From Cryptomeria japonica (taxonomy: Eukaryota; Streptophyta; Pinopsida; Cupressales; Cupressaceae), in contig NC_081415.1 in assembly GCF_030272615.1 (NCBI RefSeq), forward strand, positions 366,431,667-366,495,666: 64,000 nucleotides of DNA. The letters are read 5' to 3'. The notes under the pieces were generated by a model that saw only the letters and a list, made by a program, of their open reading frames with translations, did not search any database and was not told where the DNA came from. Shown here piece after piece: positions 55,061 through 64,000 of the stretch. Position 1 is the first letter of the stretch, and each line of letters opens with the position of its first letter. The position numbers and the translations under genes are program-made.

Positions 55061-56560
55061 ACATTATAAGAAATAAATACTCAGCAAAATCAGAAAGAGT
55101 ATGAAAAAGAACAAGAAGAACTAGCAATCAAGAGAGAAGAAGTAGCTTGTAATCAAGTTCCAACTGTATTAGCAATAACACTACAAGGAGTAGAAGTCCC
55201 AGAAGATATAAGAGAAGAAATGGAAGGAATTAAAGAGTTGTTTGCACCACTAAACATTCCAGTCGCATACACAGGTAGAATGCAAGTAGATGATTCAGAA
55301 ACTGACTTGAATGAGTATGAATGGGGTCCAGAGCCTTTGTCAGATGCATCTACTGGAGAAATTCCTGAAGAATCTAGTGATATCATAGATGAAGCACAAG
55401 ATATAGCATGCTTAAAACTACAAAAGGAAATAGAGGAAATCAGACTAAAAAGACAAGAAGACTATGAACAACAGCTAAAAGAAGAAAGAGCACAAGAAAA
55501 TTCTTCACCTACTATATCTCCCTCTAATGAGATAGATCCAATCGGGTATGGAACTACAAAAGAAGAATTGGAGGGTACAAAAACAGGGCCACTCATTAGT
55601 CCAGAGGATGCTGAATGGAAAAGATGACAGAGAATAATGGAGTCATCAAGGTTATGTCAATAGGTATGTCAAATACGTGATCATTGAACCAAATCATGAA
55701 GGAACTTGTAGCATCAAAGATGTAGATATTGATACTATACATACTTTCACTAAAACACTTGAAGAAGAGTCAGAGGCTTCATCTTTTGACTCTGATCACT
55801 CTGACATAAGCTTTATTTATGACATTACCTATTCGACACCAAACTATGACAACTCTGTCATGAATGTTGAAACTCTGTCTGCTGACCCTGTTACTGTCAA
55901 ACCATGATATGTAGTCTGGTTTGAAGTAGAAGATGGTTCGAGTGGTAGGTTTTCTGCGTTAGGTCCCCTAAATATTAACATACACTTCGATAATCATGTT
56001 TTAACTCTTACTGGTGTCGAGACACGTACGCAAGGTAGTCTTGTGGAACTCAACTTGTTGGTCTGAGGTTGTGATGAGAATACCATAAACTCTCTTGAAC
56101 CTGTTAAATCTGTATCCCTGGTACACCCTGAACTTATTGACTATACTCTTCAAGATCAAACTTTGAATATACCTACCTTTGCCAATGACTATGCATTAGC
56201 CTGCTATCTTAATGTAGTTGAACCAATGGACTCTTCCACCAGTGAACAAAGAGGGAACATGACAACAACAAATGTCAGGTATCTTAGTCACAAAAATAAA
56301 AAAAATAAAAATAAGAGTTCTGATGGCAAAAACCACACTATGGCAGTGTTTGAATAAAAAATAGTAAAAATAAAGGACGTACCTAATGGTGAAAACCTCT
56401 CTGAGGTGCCTGAAGGTGAGATACTTGACATTTTTCCTAATCACTTTAAAGAGTGATTCACAATGCTAATTGAACCTACATAGGTAGTAAACATTGGAAC
56501 AAAAGAAGTTCAGCACACCATACATGTAGCTCAATCTTTGCCAACCAAAGAACTAAAAGA
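55061..56560 (+). pseudogene. Tat1 acidic linker between protease/G-patch and reverse transcriptase
   Basis: Open blocks 55220-55627, 55677-55907 and 56163-56357, separated by stops and frame changes. Glu/Asp-rich; 'EEIRLKRQEDYEQQLKEERA' is coiled-coil-like. A '(K)NKKNKNK' run is at 56290. No catalytic motif. The position matches the spacer of Tat/Ogre pol polyproteins. Confidence 0.6.
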
Positions 56561-57230
56561 ATTTGTTGATTTCTTCATGGAAAAGACGATCAATTTTGCA
56601 TGGACATATGATGATATGTTGGGTCTAGATCCTGACCTCATAATGCATCATCTCTCTATCACTCTTGGAGTTAAACCTATTAAGAAAAAACTCTGAATAA
56701 TGCATCCTCATGTTGCATTACTTGTTAAGGCTGAACTAGAAAAATTACTAAAAGCTAGATTCATCAGAGCAATTGATTATGCCGAATGGATATCTAATAT
56801 TGCACCTATTTCTAAACCTGACAAATCAATTTGTGTTTGCACTGATTTTAGGGATTTAAACAAAGCTTGTCCGAAAGATGATTTTCCACTACCCAACATA
56901 GACATGATCGTGGATATGACTACTGGCTATGAAATGTATACTTTAATGGATGGTTTTTCTGGATACAGTCATATCAAAATTGCACCTGAGGATAAAGAGA
57001 AAACATCATTCACCTGTGCATGGGGAACCTTCTACTGGAATGTAATTCCCTTTGGCTTAAAGAACACAGGTGCTACTTATCAAAGAGCTGTAACAACATT
57101 TTTTTATGATATGATGCACAAAAACAAGGAGGATTATGTTGATGATACTCTAGTTAAATCTATGAAAATATCAACACATCTATCAGAACTAGGTCCAATA
57201 TTAGACAGGATGGAAAAATTCAAACTCAGA
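56561..57230 (+). pseudogene. Tat1 reverse transcriptase, N-terminal half
   Basis: From 'FAWTYDDMLGLDPDLIMHHL' (56600) through a stop at about 56697 to the 242-codon ORF 56700-57428. RT motifs: 'FIRAIDYAEWISNIAPISKP', 'CTDFRDLNKACPKDDFPLP', 'YTLMDGFSGYSHIKIAPEDK' (first Asp), 'TFYWNVIPFGLKNTGATYQR' and 'EDYVDDTLVKS' (YVDD). Coding similarity ends at 'MEKFKLRL' near 57230. The ORF then runs on into unrelated Y-type sequence. The connection, RNase H and integrase domains are gone. Confidence 0.93.
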
Positions 57231-57234
57231 TTAA

Positions 57235-58255
57235 TAAGAAGAAAGGGTAAGAAGATGATGAGTTCAAAGCCTTTCCCCAAGATACAAACTAAGCCTCTTC
57301 AAGGAGTCAGGATCATCGATCTTGAAGATTCTAATAGAAATCCTTCACCATCAACTATATCTTTTTCACCAGTAAGGCAAGATGAGGAACAGGTAGAGGA
57401 AGACACGTTTGTTGCAACAAGTGCATAAATGCATATTGGTATTCTTGTATTGCCTCCTAATTTGGAGTTGGATCTTACTCCCTTGGATAGCCAGGGTAAA
57501 TCCTTCAAAGATGCAAGAAAGGAGGCATGTGATAATTTCCTTGAGGATGATGCTTTGGTAAGAAGCCCAACCTTTTTGCAGTTAGTATGGAAGACAAAGG
57601 TTGACAAATACAAAGGAAGGCCCAAAGGCCAGATAGATCAGATCAAGAAATCCAAGAGGAAGTAAAGAATGAAATGAAGGAAGAGTTCAAGGAAATCACT
57701 ATTGATGAGGGTAAGAAAATTGGAAGTCAGGTTAGAGTCTTAATATTTCTAGAATGGGATATAGTAGATGTAGTGGCATTTGACGCAATTAGGAAATCAA
57801 AGGAAGACGAAGCAAGGTTAGCATTAAGAGGACCAGACTTTGCAGATGATTATGCAACCTTGGCCATATGGACAATGGAGGAAGGACCTAGGAAGCCTGA
57901 CATCAGTGATTTAAACCCCAACTTGAGGGGAATCTTAATTATAAAGAGAGCAACCGACACATGAAGTGTAGAGGCTACAAAGTTAAATGTTGATGTTGCT
58001 AAAATGGCACATGGGAGTGCAAAAAAGGAAGCTTCAGAGAAGACTGAGTTGATGAAGAAGTTTGACAAGCTTTTTAATGATTATAATGCATCTTAGAAAA
58101 GGTGTGTGGAGTTGCAAATGAGAGTGCAACTCCTTGAGCAAGGACAAATAAAGGTTTCCTATCCTGCACTTACAAGACCGTTCGAGCCATCAACATCCAG
58201 GTCACCACCTATGGTCCAAGGAGGAGAAGCATCTCAATTAAATACAAGTACTAAT
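57235..58255 (+). pseudogene. Second copy of gene Y (C-terminal part)
   Basis: After a linker rich in Ser/Pro/Glu (57260-57428), the blocks of gene Y follow in order: 'KVDKYKGRPKGQIDQIKK' with 'YNFKGKRLRESIPHI' of Y; 'SQVRVLIFLEWDIVDVVAFD' with 'AEVRVILFLRWDL'; 'DDYATLAIWTMEEGPRKPDI' with 'DEEALLLWALYPPNKRPKI'; then a coiled coil ('EKTELMKKFDKLFNDYNAS'). Stops at 57426, 57663, 57962 and 58096. It is fused at its left to Tat1 reverse transcriptase and cut at its right by an LTR start at 58256. Confidence 0.65.
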
Positions 58256-59229
58256 TGTATACACATAAAAATGGCTATGAGCGATTAAATAATTAAATAT
58301 TTATTTAATAAATATTCTTCTATTAAATAGTTATTTTGAAAAGATCAATTTATTTAATTCATTTCATGTCCTTGTATTAATTAATTTAATTGAAATAGTT
58401 TATTAATTAATTCTTTTATCCTTTTCTTCTAATCAATTAATTACATATCTAATATTTAATTATTCCTTCAATTAATTAAATATATAATATTTAATTATTC
58501 TTTCAATCAATTAAATATCTAATATTTAATGGTTATTCTTCTATCCTATAATCTCAATCATTAAATGATTTTTTAAATTATTTAATCCCTTTTCCAACTC
58601 ATTCTTCCATGTCCACTTCATCTTTCCTTTGCCAAATCATCCACCATATGGCTAAATTAATTCAACAAAATTAAAATAAATAAATCATTTATTAGCCACT
58701 TATCTTCAACTTCCAAATTTAATGAAATAATGTTTACGTACATATATTTCTTAACCTTCTTCTATATTCTCTCCAACATCCCTACATCTTAGGAAGGACT
58801 TGAGTCCACTTGTCCTCTCATGCCTAAATCTTCTCCAACCATCCCTAGATTTCCTCAGTTAGCAACCCAGTTAAGGTGAGTTGAGTGACACTTGTCTTCT
58901 CCTTCCCCCTTTCTCTCAACCTTCAACTTTGCTCACAGCCATCAAAATCTGCAGATCTGATCATGACCGTTGATCCAAGCCACATCATCTTATCCTCTCA
59001 AAAGTCTATAAAAATAGGAGTTTGAGTTGAGAAAGAGTTAGTCTTCAAGTGAGTTTTCAAGTTAACCATTTGTGAAAACTTATGCATCTGTGAGTTTTAA
59101 ATTTTGAAGCAAATAAGCATTTCTCATTTAGCATTGCAGATCATAGTATCAATTAACTATCAGTTATCAGTCCATTCTTCATATGCCATCTTGGAAGCTA
59201 TCATTTCTTGTCTGAGATCACATCATCTA
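58256..59229 (+). repeat. Truncated LTR, gypsy-like
   Basis: Begins TGTATACACATAAAAATGGC, resembling the Tat1 LTR start (TGTAATACCCTAAAAATGGC). Strongly AT-rich at first, with repeated 'ATATTTAATTATTC' blocks, then a TATA-like 'CTATAAAAATAGG' near 59007. Broken at 59229 by the next LTR. Confidence 0.5.
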
Positions 59230-60061
59230 TGTCATGCCCAAACTTATGGGCTAAAAACGGAAGATTTTTTTTTTTGAAACACTTAAACTCTCAAAATAAT
59301 CTACATATAAAATGGAATCAAATAAGTTTTGTCTTAACTAGGATGTAAATAGAATTGTTTTCTAAGGTTGGATTAACTCACCAACTCAAATAAGCGACAT
59401 TAATTAATGGAGATTAATTAATCAAGAGGGTTGTCACAATTTAGTCAGTTAATTTAATTATCTTAATTAAGTTGCCGCTAATTAAAATCGAGGGATAATT
59501 AGATATCTCAAATGCATATAAATCATTCCCGACCTAAATAATGATAAAGCTATTTAAAATTAATTAATAATTTCCGTTGACAAAATTTCCCCAAATTAAT
59601 TTCCACTTGACGTCCATATTTAATTAAATACAAAAATTAGCTAAGAACTGTCCTTATTAAAATTCCTTGATAAAATTATGTCAATAATGCGATAAGATAA
59701 CTATATAAAATTTAACAAAATAAATTTAAATAGGTCTTCTACTTAACCTTAAATATGTATAATTAATTGTATATATACCTATATGAAGAAAATATAGCAT
59801 ATATATAAATTATATACACATAAACAATTTGGGTAAACAATTTTTTATATTTTATCCTATTTATACATGTAAATTTCTTTTAATAAAAAGAACCAACTAT
59901 GCCCATTAAATATTATCATGCAACTATTAAATAACCTTAAATTTTAAGTTATAATTTAAAAACTTAATTCAAATTTCCGTTCATATTTTTACATGCAAAC
60001 CCTAAGTTTAAAAATTATAATAAAGACTAAAATTCAAATCCTTCTTTTATATTTCTATGCT

Positions 60062-60208
60062 AACCCTAACCCAAATATGGGCTAGGGTTGCATTATTAAA
60101 ATACTCCTATTATTAAAATGCCAACCCTAACCCGAAATTGGGTTAGGGTTGCATATTCTATCTCTTTTCCTATTTGCTTATACCCTAACCCAAATTTGGG
60201 TTAGGGTT
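60062..60208. repeat. Three hairpins built of CCCTAA/TTAGGG arms
   Basis: Inverted repeats 'AACCCTAACCC' loop 'GGG(C/T)TAGGGTT' at 60062-60089, 60123-60150 and 60182-60208, spaced ~60 bp apart. Arms are 10-12 bp with 6-base AT loops. They lie just upstream of a TA run that may contain the LTR TATA box. Confidence 0.9.
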
Positions 60209-60232
60209 TAATATATATATATATATATATTG
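60209..60232 (+). promoter_or_regulatory. Candidate LTR promoter (TA run)
   Basis: 'TTTAATATATATATATATAT' just before the GC-rich block and after the hairpins. Position in the LTR fits a TATA element; transcription start is unknown. Confidence 0.35.
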
Positions 60233-60244
60233 TGAGTGTGTGTT

Positions 60245-60595
60245 TGTGCAGGTTTCATGGCCATAGGGCGGCGACCGAGATGGGGTAAGGCAGTAGCCGA
60301 AGGGAGGGGCGGAACCACAGAGGAGGTCAGGTTCTGAAGAAGGCGGAGGCGGGGGAGAGGTTTGAAGAAGAGGGGGGTGAGCGGTGGCGGTGACATCCAC
60401 CACGGGTCTTGGCCCGCAGTGGCGCCACGACACCCCTCCTGGTCTCAGCCCGCAGTGGTGGTCGAAGTCGCCCCTGTGGGTCACGGCCCGCAGTGGCGCT
60501 GCAGGCGCCGCTGTGGGCTTCGACCTGCAGCGGGAGGCCTGAGCGCCCCTGTGAGTTTGCAGGGCAGTGGGGGTAGGTCTCCCCAATGGTAAAAC
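60245..60595 (+). repeat. GC-rich block with ~40-bp degenerate repeats
   Basis: Strikingly GC-rich next to AT-rich flanks. From about 60405, units share '(A/G)GCCCGCAGTGGCG' at 60412, 60449, 60485 and a decayed 'ACCTGCAGCGGGA' at 60523. CpG sites are still abundant. Probably the transcribed leader/U5 part of the LTR. A 158-codon minus-strand ORF here is a product of base composition. Confidence 0.75.
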
Positions 60596-60599
60596 TTTA

Positions 60600-63500
60600 T
60601 TTTTTTTAATTTTTTTTTTTAAATTTCTTTTTTTTTGTTCTTTTATATATATATGTCTCAAAGGGTTGAAAGCCCTCTTTTTTTTGACAAAACATGCATG
60701 AATAACTTAAAATATAGATAGCATAGAAGATCTATACATTTCATTTCTTGCTAAATTAATGTAGAGTAAGATTTTAATTTTCACATGAATACCCATATTC
60801 TTTTAGCTAGGTTATCTAGGTTCTAAATATACAGCATTAAATTTATTAGAACTGTCGGATTTAATAGATAAATATATCAAAAAAAAGGGTACATTTCTCT
60901 AATTCTCTAGATCTGTGAATGCTCCTATATCCCCTTTTTATTTTCTACAACAATGCATTTTTTTTTTGACAGTAATAATTACAATAACAGCAGCATTCAA
61001 ATATTCCAGAAATTACTTAAAACATTCCTATTTCTCTATCTACATCTCTTTCTTTTTTTATATATAAAATTACAGAGACAAAAGATGACAAAATCTAGTT
61101 AAATGAAAGTTTTAAATAAAATACATTTTTCAGATAAATGTTAGTCTTCGTATATTGGATAGATTTCAGATAAAAGACAACAACATTACATTACAACCTT
61201 TCATTTAAGAAAAAACACTCTTTTCTCATAGAAATAATTTGAATACAACAGTCAACTTTTACAATGGGTGGAATACCCCAACTAGTCTCTCATTCCTAAT
61301 AATGAGGACTTAAGTAAAATAACACCTTTCTTATACAAAAATAAATATGAAATAAAGCTCCTTATTTACATTTCTGCAACTAAAATATAATATTGCTTTT
61401 CCTATTCTTTTTTTTTTTTGCAACTAATTTGAAACCAGCAACTCCTAGCTTTCCTTCCCAAGCAACCTGCATTTGAAAATTTAGGGTTGTGACCATGGGG
61501 TGCTCACCTCCCAGCCTAGGCTTACTAGAAGCCACCCCAAAGCTTGGAGAACCAAGTCCTAAATGAGTTACACTCAAGCAAACACAAACAAACAAGGGGA
61601 AAACAAAACACAACAAACACATTCCCTTCCCAAGCTGAAACTTCATCACATAATGTGATGTTTTACTAGGGTGGAAGTGGATCAAGTACCCTAGAGGAGA
61701 TCTGCTAGATAGTAACTCACAACCAACTCATGGCATCTAAGAAAACACAACAAAACTCATCTTAACCCCCATATCCTTATGACCCCCAACAGGAAAACAT
61801 GCCATATTTGCTCCCCTTATGACCCCCGAATGCATAAACAAAATTGAGTAGCAAGGGTCACATGGACAAACCTTTGAGATCACTCTCATGACGAGAGCCT
61901 CTCACTCTAAGGCTGTCAAACTCCTTCCACCCCCAAGACCATTTTGCCCTCTCAAGGGTAAGATAGTCTTGGATACTCCCAAACACAACAAAATACATAA
62001 ACATAAATAGAAAAAGAATCACATAGAGCTTTCACAAATACAATGCAAACTATAACATATACATTCAAGCATCCTACATATAGATTTCAAATAACATGTA
62101 AGAAAACACCAACCTTGAATCTGCCAAGGGTATTCTAGGGAAAGCTTGGAGAAGAGCAGCCCAATCCACAAGACTTTTTCTGCGACACTTAGCCAAATTC
62201 TCCTATTCTCAAACTGGTTTTTCCTCCAAAAATTTGTTCAAAATCTCCAAAGATGGAGAGTGGGTGATTGGCTCACTAAGCTTCAATCTCTAGCCTAAGA
62301 AGGCTTCTCTCACTCCTTCCAACCTCTTGGATAGAGTGAGGGACTCCCATTGGTTGGTCTTCCCTAGGTCATACACACTCCCTAACCAAGGCACCTCAAG
62401 AAGAGGGATGAAATGGGGAAGAGGAATCTCACCTATCAAGAAGGTTATCTAACCAAGGATGGAACTCCTATAGATGGAATTTGTCCATCTTGGGAAAACC
62501 ACTTTTTTGGGTGGTTAAACAAGCCCTAAGGGAAAGACACATGGCCAAATTTGGCCTTCACCCATAGGTACCCCATGAGGCCTAATAAAAATTCTCTAAA
62601 ACTGACTCTAGGAGTTGATTTAACCCTTAGAAAGTCCACCTAAAGTTAACCTATGGGTCAACTCTGAGTTGACCCTCCTTGTGGCTCACTAACCTAGACT
62701 TCTTGGTACATTCAAGGATGATTAGGAGATATAACAATTAACAAAAATAAAACTCTCCAAAAAGGTGACATGACAATTACCAACACAACATACAACATAT
62801 GTGTCAAGTGACACTACAAAATAATTCCACATCACAAATACACACATAGCAATTGTCCCTTGAATGATTTAAACAAATTTAATGAATAAAATTTACACAC
62901 GCAAACAATTATGTTTACGAATAAAATACAATACATACAGGGTGTTGTCTCTCCAAATAGACAACCCCTAGTTTTATGAACGCACATAGGCCTAGGCTTG
63001 AGTCTCCATAATATTTCCATGGTCACATGGATAATTTCCTACGCATCTCAATTTAAACATTAGTACTTTCCAATAGCCTCATATAATATAAAACACATAA
63101 TTAAGAATACAATTCAATCATTCTGCATAGAATTGACATTATACAATACAATTGCCACATATCAAAGCAATTCATCATAATCCTCATAATTTAATCCATT
63201 TATAAGATATACAAACATATTTCTAGCATCATAATAAAGTCCTACAAATCAATTAATGACCTACATTGTCTCAATGTTACCCTATTCTAGGATCATATAA
63301 AATTCTATATCCACAAAGAATAGAAATGAAGCATCAATATATATCAACGTTATCAAATTCGTGGGACCATATAAAGTTCTATATCCATAATTTATAAAAA
63401 ATAAAGCATCCATAATAGTTCCAACATGAAAATCACTAAAAAGCTAGGATGGGTCGGCGTAGGGCCTCACAATCTGCAACCAGGAATAGTGGAGTTAGGA

Positions 63501-63664
63501 CACAATGAGACATAAATCATGAAGGTAATAACAGTGTTTTTATTTTATATCAATTTCATGTAGTTTCATTGGTTGAGTTTGGATTTTCTGTAGCATTTCC
63601 TTTGTATTTTATGAAACTAATATGTTGCAGGTAGTATTCTAATGATGAAATTCAAGTCGACACA
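60600..63664 (+). other. Remainder of the Tat2 LTR, no gene
   Basis: AT-rich sequence with poly-T runs (60598-60640, 60957-60968, 61408-61420). ORFs at 61380-61685 and 62832-63026 have no recognisable domain. Nothing else is supported. Confidence 0.5.
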
Positions 63665-63667
63665 TTT

Positions 63668-63685
63668 TGGTGCCCACCATGGGGC
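63668..63685 (+). other. Tat2 primer-binding site
   Basis: 'TGGTGCCCACCATGGGGC', one base (T/C) different from the Tat1 site at 43176. Confidence 0.8.
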
Positions 63686-63689
63686 TGGA

Positions 63690-64000
63690 GCCTCGCATAT
63701 ATCTTTCTAATGTCCTATCTAGTTCTCGCAAAACCAAATTTAACGCATTTGTAATACAGATTCACGCATGTGTGAGTTCTGATAGTGCTTTTATTTAATA
63801 GGTTAGTGCTTTTGTCCTTCAGGTTAGCACATTTGTCATTTAGATTACCACTTTTGTCTGCAAATCAACACATTTAATCCTCAGAGTAGCGCTTTTGTCC
63901 TTCAGGTTACCGCATATATCAATTTGGTTAGCGCTTTTGTCAGTGATTTGTCTCTTCTTAGTCCTCAAAGCAGCGCTTTTGTATCTCAGGTTAATGGTTT
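63690..64000 (+). repeat. Tat2 leader with degenerate ~20-30 bp repeats
   Basis: From about 63785 to the window end, variants of 'GGTTAGCGCTTTTGTCCTTC' and 'AGCGCTTTTGTC' recur at least nine times with 20-45 bp spacing. Continues past the window. Confidence 0.8.

Larger units (their letters stand above)
41898..57230 (+). mobile_element. Tat-type Ty3/gypsy element Tat1, truncated and split
   Basis: 5' LTR (41898-43171), primer-binding site, ~2-kb leader, gag, then (after the copia insertion) protease, G-patch, linker and the first half of reverse transcriptase. The reading 'LNHPHN' at 47393 joins 'QPLHIKAMIHNHQVKHVLID' at 54087, so the copia element landed within the coding sequence. The rest of reverse transcriptase, RNase H, integrase and the 3' LTR are missing; sequence switches to Y-type near 57230. 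Confidence 0.85.
59230..63664 (+). repeat. Very long 5' LTR (~4.4 kb) of a second Tat-like element (Tat2)
   Basis: Begins TGTCATGCCCAAACTTATGG and ends GTCGACACA four bases (TTT then TGG) before a Tat-type primer-binding site. LTRs of this size are known in plant Tat/Ogre elements. It holds three telomere-like hairpins, a TA run, a GC-rich block, and otherwise AT-rich sequence without genes. The matching 3' LTR is outside the window, so the left edge rests on the TG start and the change of sequence character. Confidence 0.6.

Noticed and set aside
60062-60208. Interstitial telomere array
   Set aside because: The motifs are three separate inverted repeats, not a head-to-tail TTTAGGG array.
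60185-60661. 158-codon minus-strand ORF with Pro/Arg/His bias
   Set aside because: It arises from the GC-rich repeat block of the Tat2 LTR; no domain and no conserved start.
61380-61685. 101-codon minus-strand ORF
   Set aside because: Lies inside the long LTR, overlaps a poly-T run, and has no recognisable domain.
1-64000. tRNA, rRNA or other structural RNA genes
   Set aside because: None recognised; the tRNA-like strings present are short primer-binding sites next to LTRs.

Overview
This is plant nuclear DNA made almost entirely of nested, decayed transposable elements. It is AT-rich. No intact host gene is visible. The density of old LTR retrotransposons, the ~6% divergence between paired LTRs and Tat-type Ty3/gypsy elements with very long LTRs suggest a giant genome of the conifer/gymnosperm kind. 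That is inference, and the genus cannot be read from the sequence. Family labels Z, Y, Q, G0, G1, Tat1 and Tat2 are mine.

Layout. 1-824 is the end of an LTR. 825-3520 holds an unknown ORF remnant, repeat Q and a TA/TATG microsatellite. 3530-8279 holds Ty3/gypsy remnants on the minus strand: an integrase fragment (G0) and a pol-less element (G1). 8280-10163 and 40464-41897 are the two halves of one minus-strand LTR element (Z1). Z1 was split by a CACTA (En/Spm-type) DNA transposon at 10164-40460, which has ~31-bp inverted termini and a 3-bp duplication (ctt). The CACTA element is 30.3 kb as it stands and about 15.9 kb once two later LTR insertions are removed.

Inside the CACTA element are subterminal repeats with GTCGGAATTCCGACG-like motifs, a tandemly triplicated fragment of the host transcription elongation factor SPT6, a long minus-strand gene of unknown family (Y), and a plus-strand exon-structured pseudogene. 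That pseudogene joins a SET-domain region to a segment resembling En/Spm-type plant transposase. Gene Y is interrupted in frame by an LTR element (Z2, 16449-23845), which carries a coiled-coil gag with four zinc knuckles and, where pol should be, a ~1000-aa unknown ORF. The right subterminal region is interrupted by a pol-less Ty3/gypsy element (33240-40190, duplication aaagg).

41898-57230 is a Tat-type Ty3/gypsy element (Tat1), itself split by a Ty1/copia element (47398-54081, duplication cataa). 57235-58255 is a second copy of part of the Y gene, 58256-59229 is a truncated LTR, and 59230-63664 is a ~4.4-kb LTR of another Tat-like element (Tat2), whose primer-binding site and leader run off the window.

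Most notable: Z elements share their primer-binding site, U5 'CCCCCCTCTCAGT' block and polypurine tract with the Ty1/copia element, yet encode an unknown protein instead of pol. The same kind of protein (Y) appears inside the CACTA element. These look like parasitic elements mobilised in trans, plus a CACTA transposon that captures genes.
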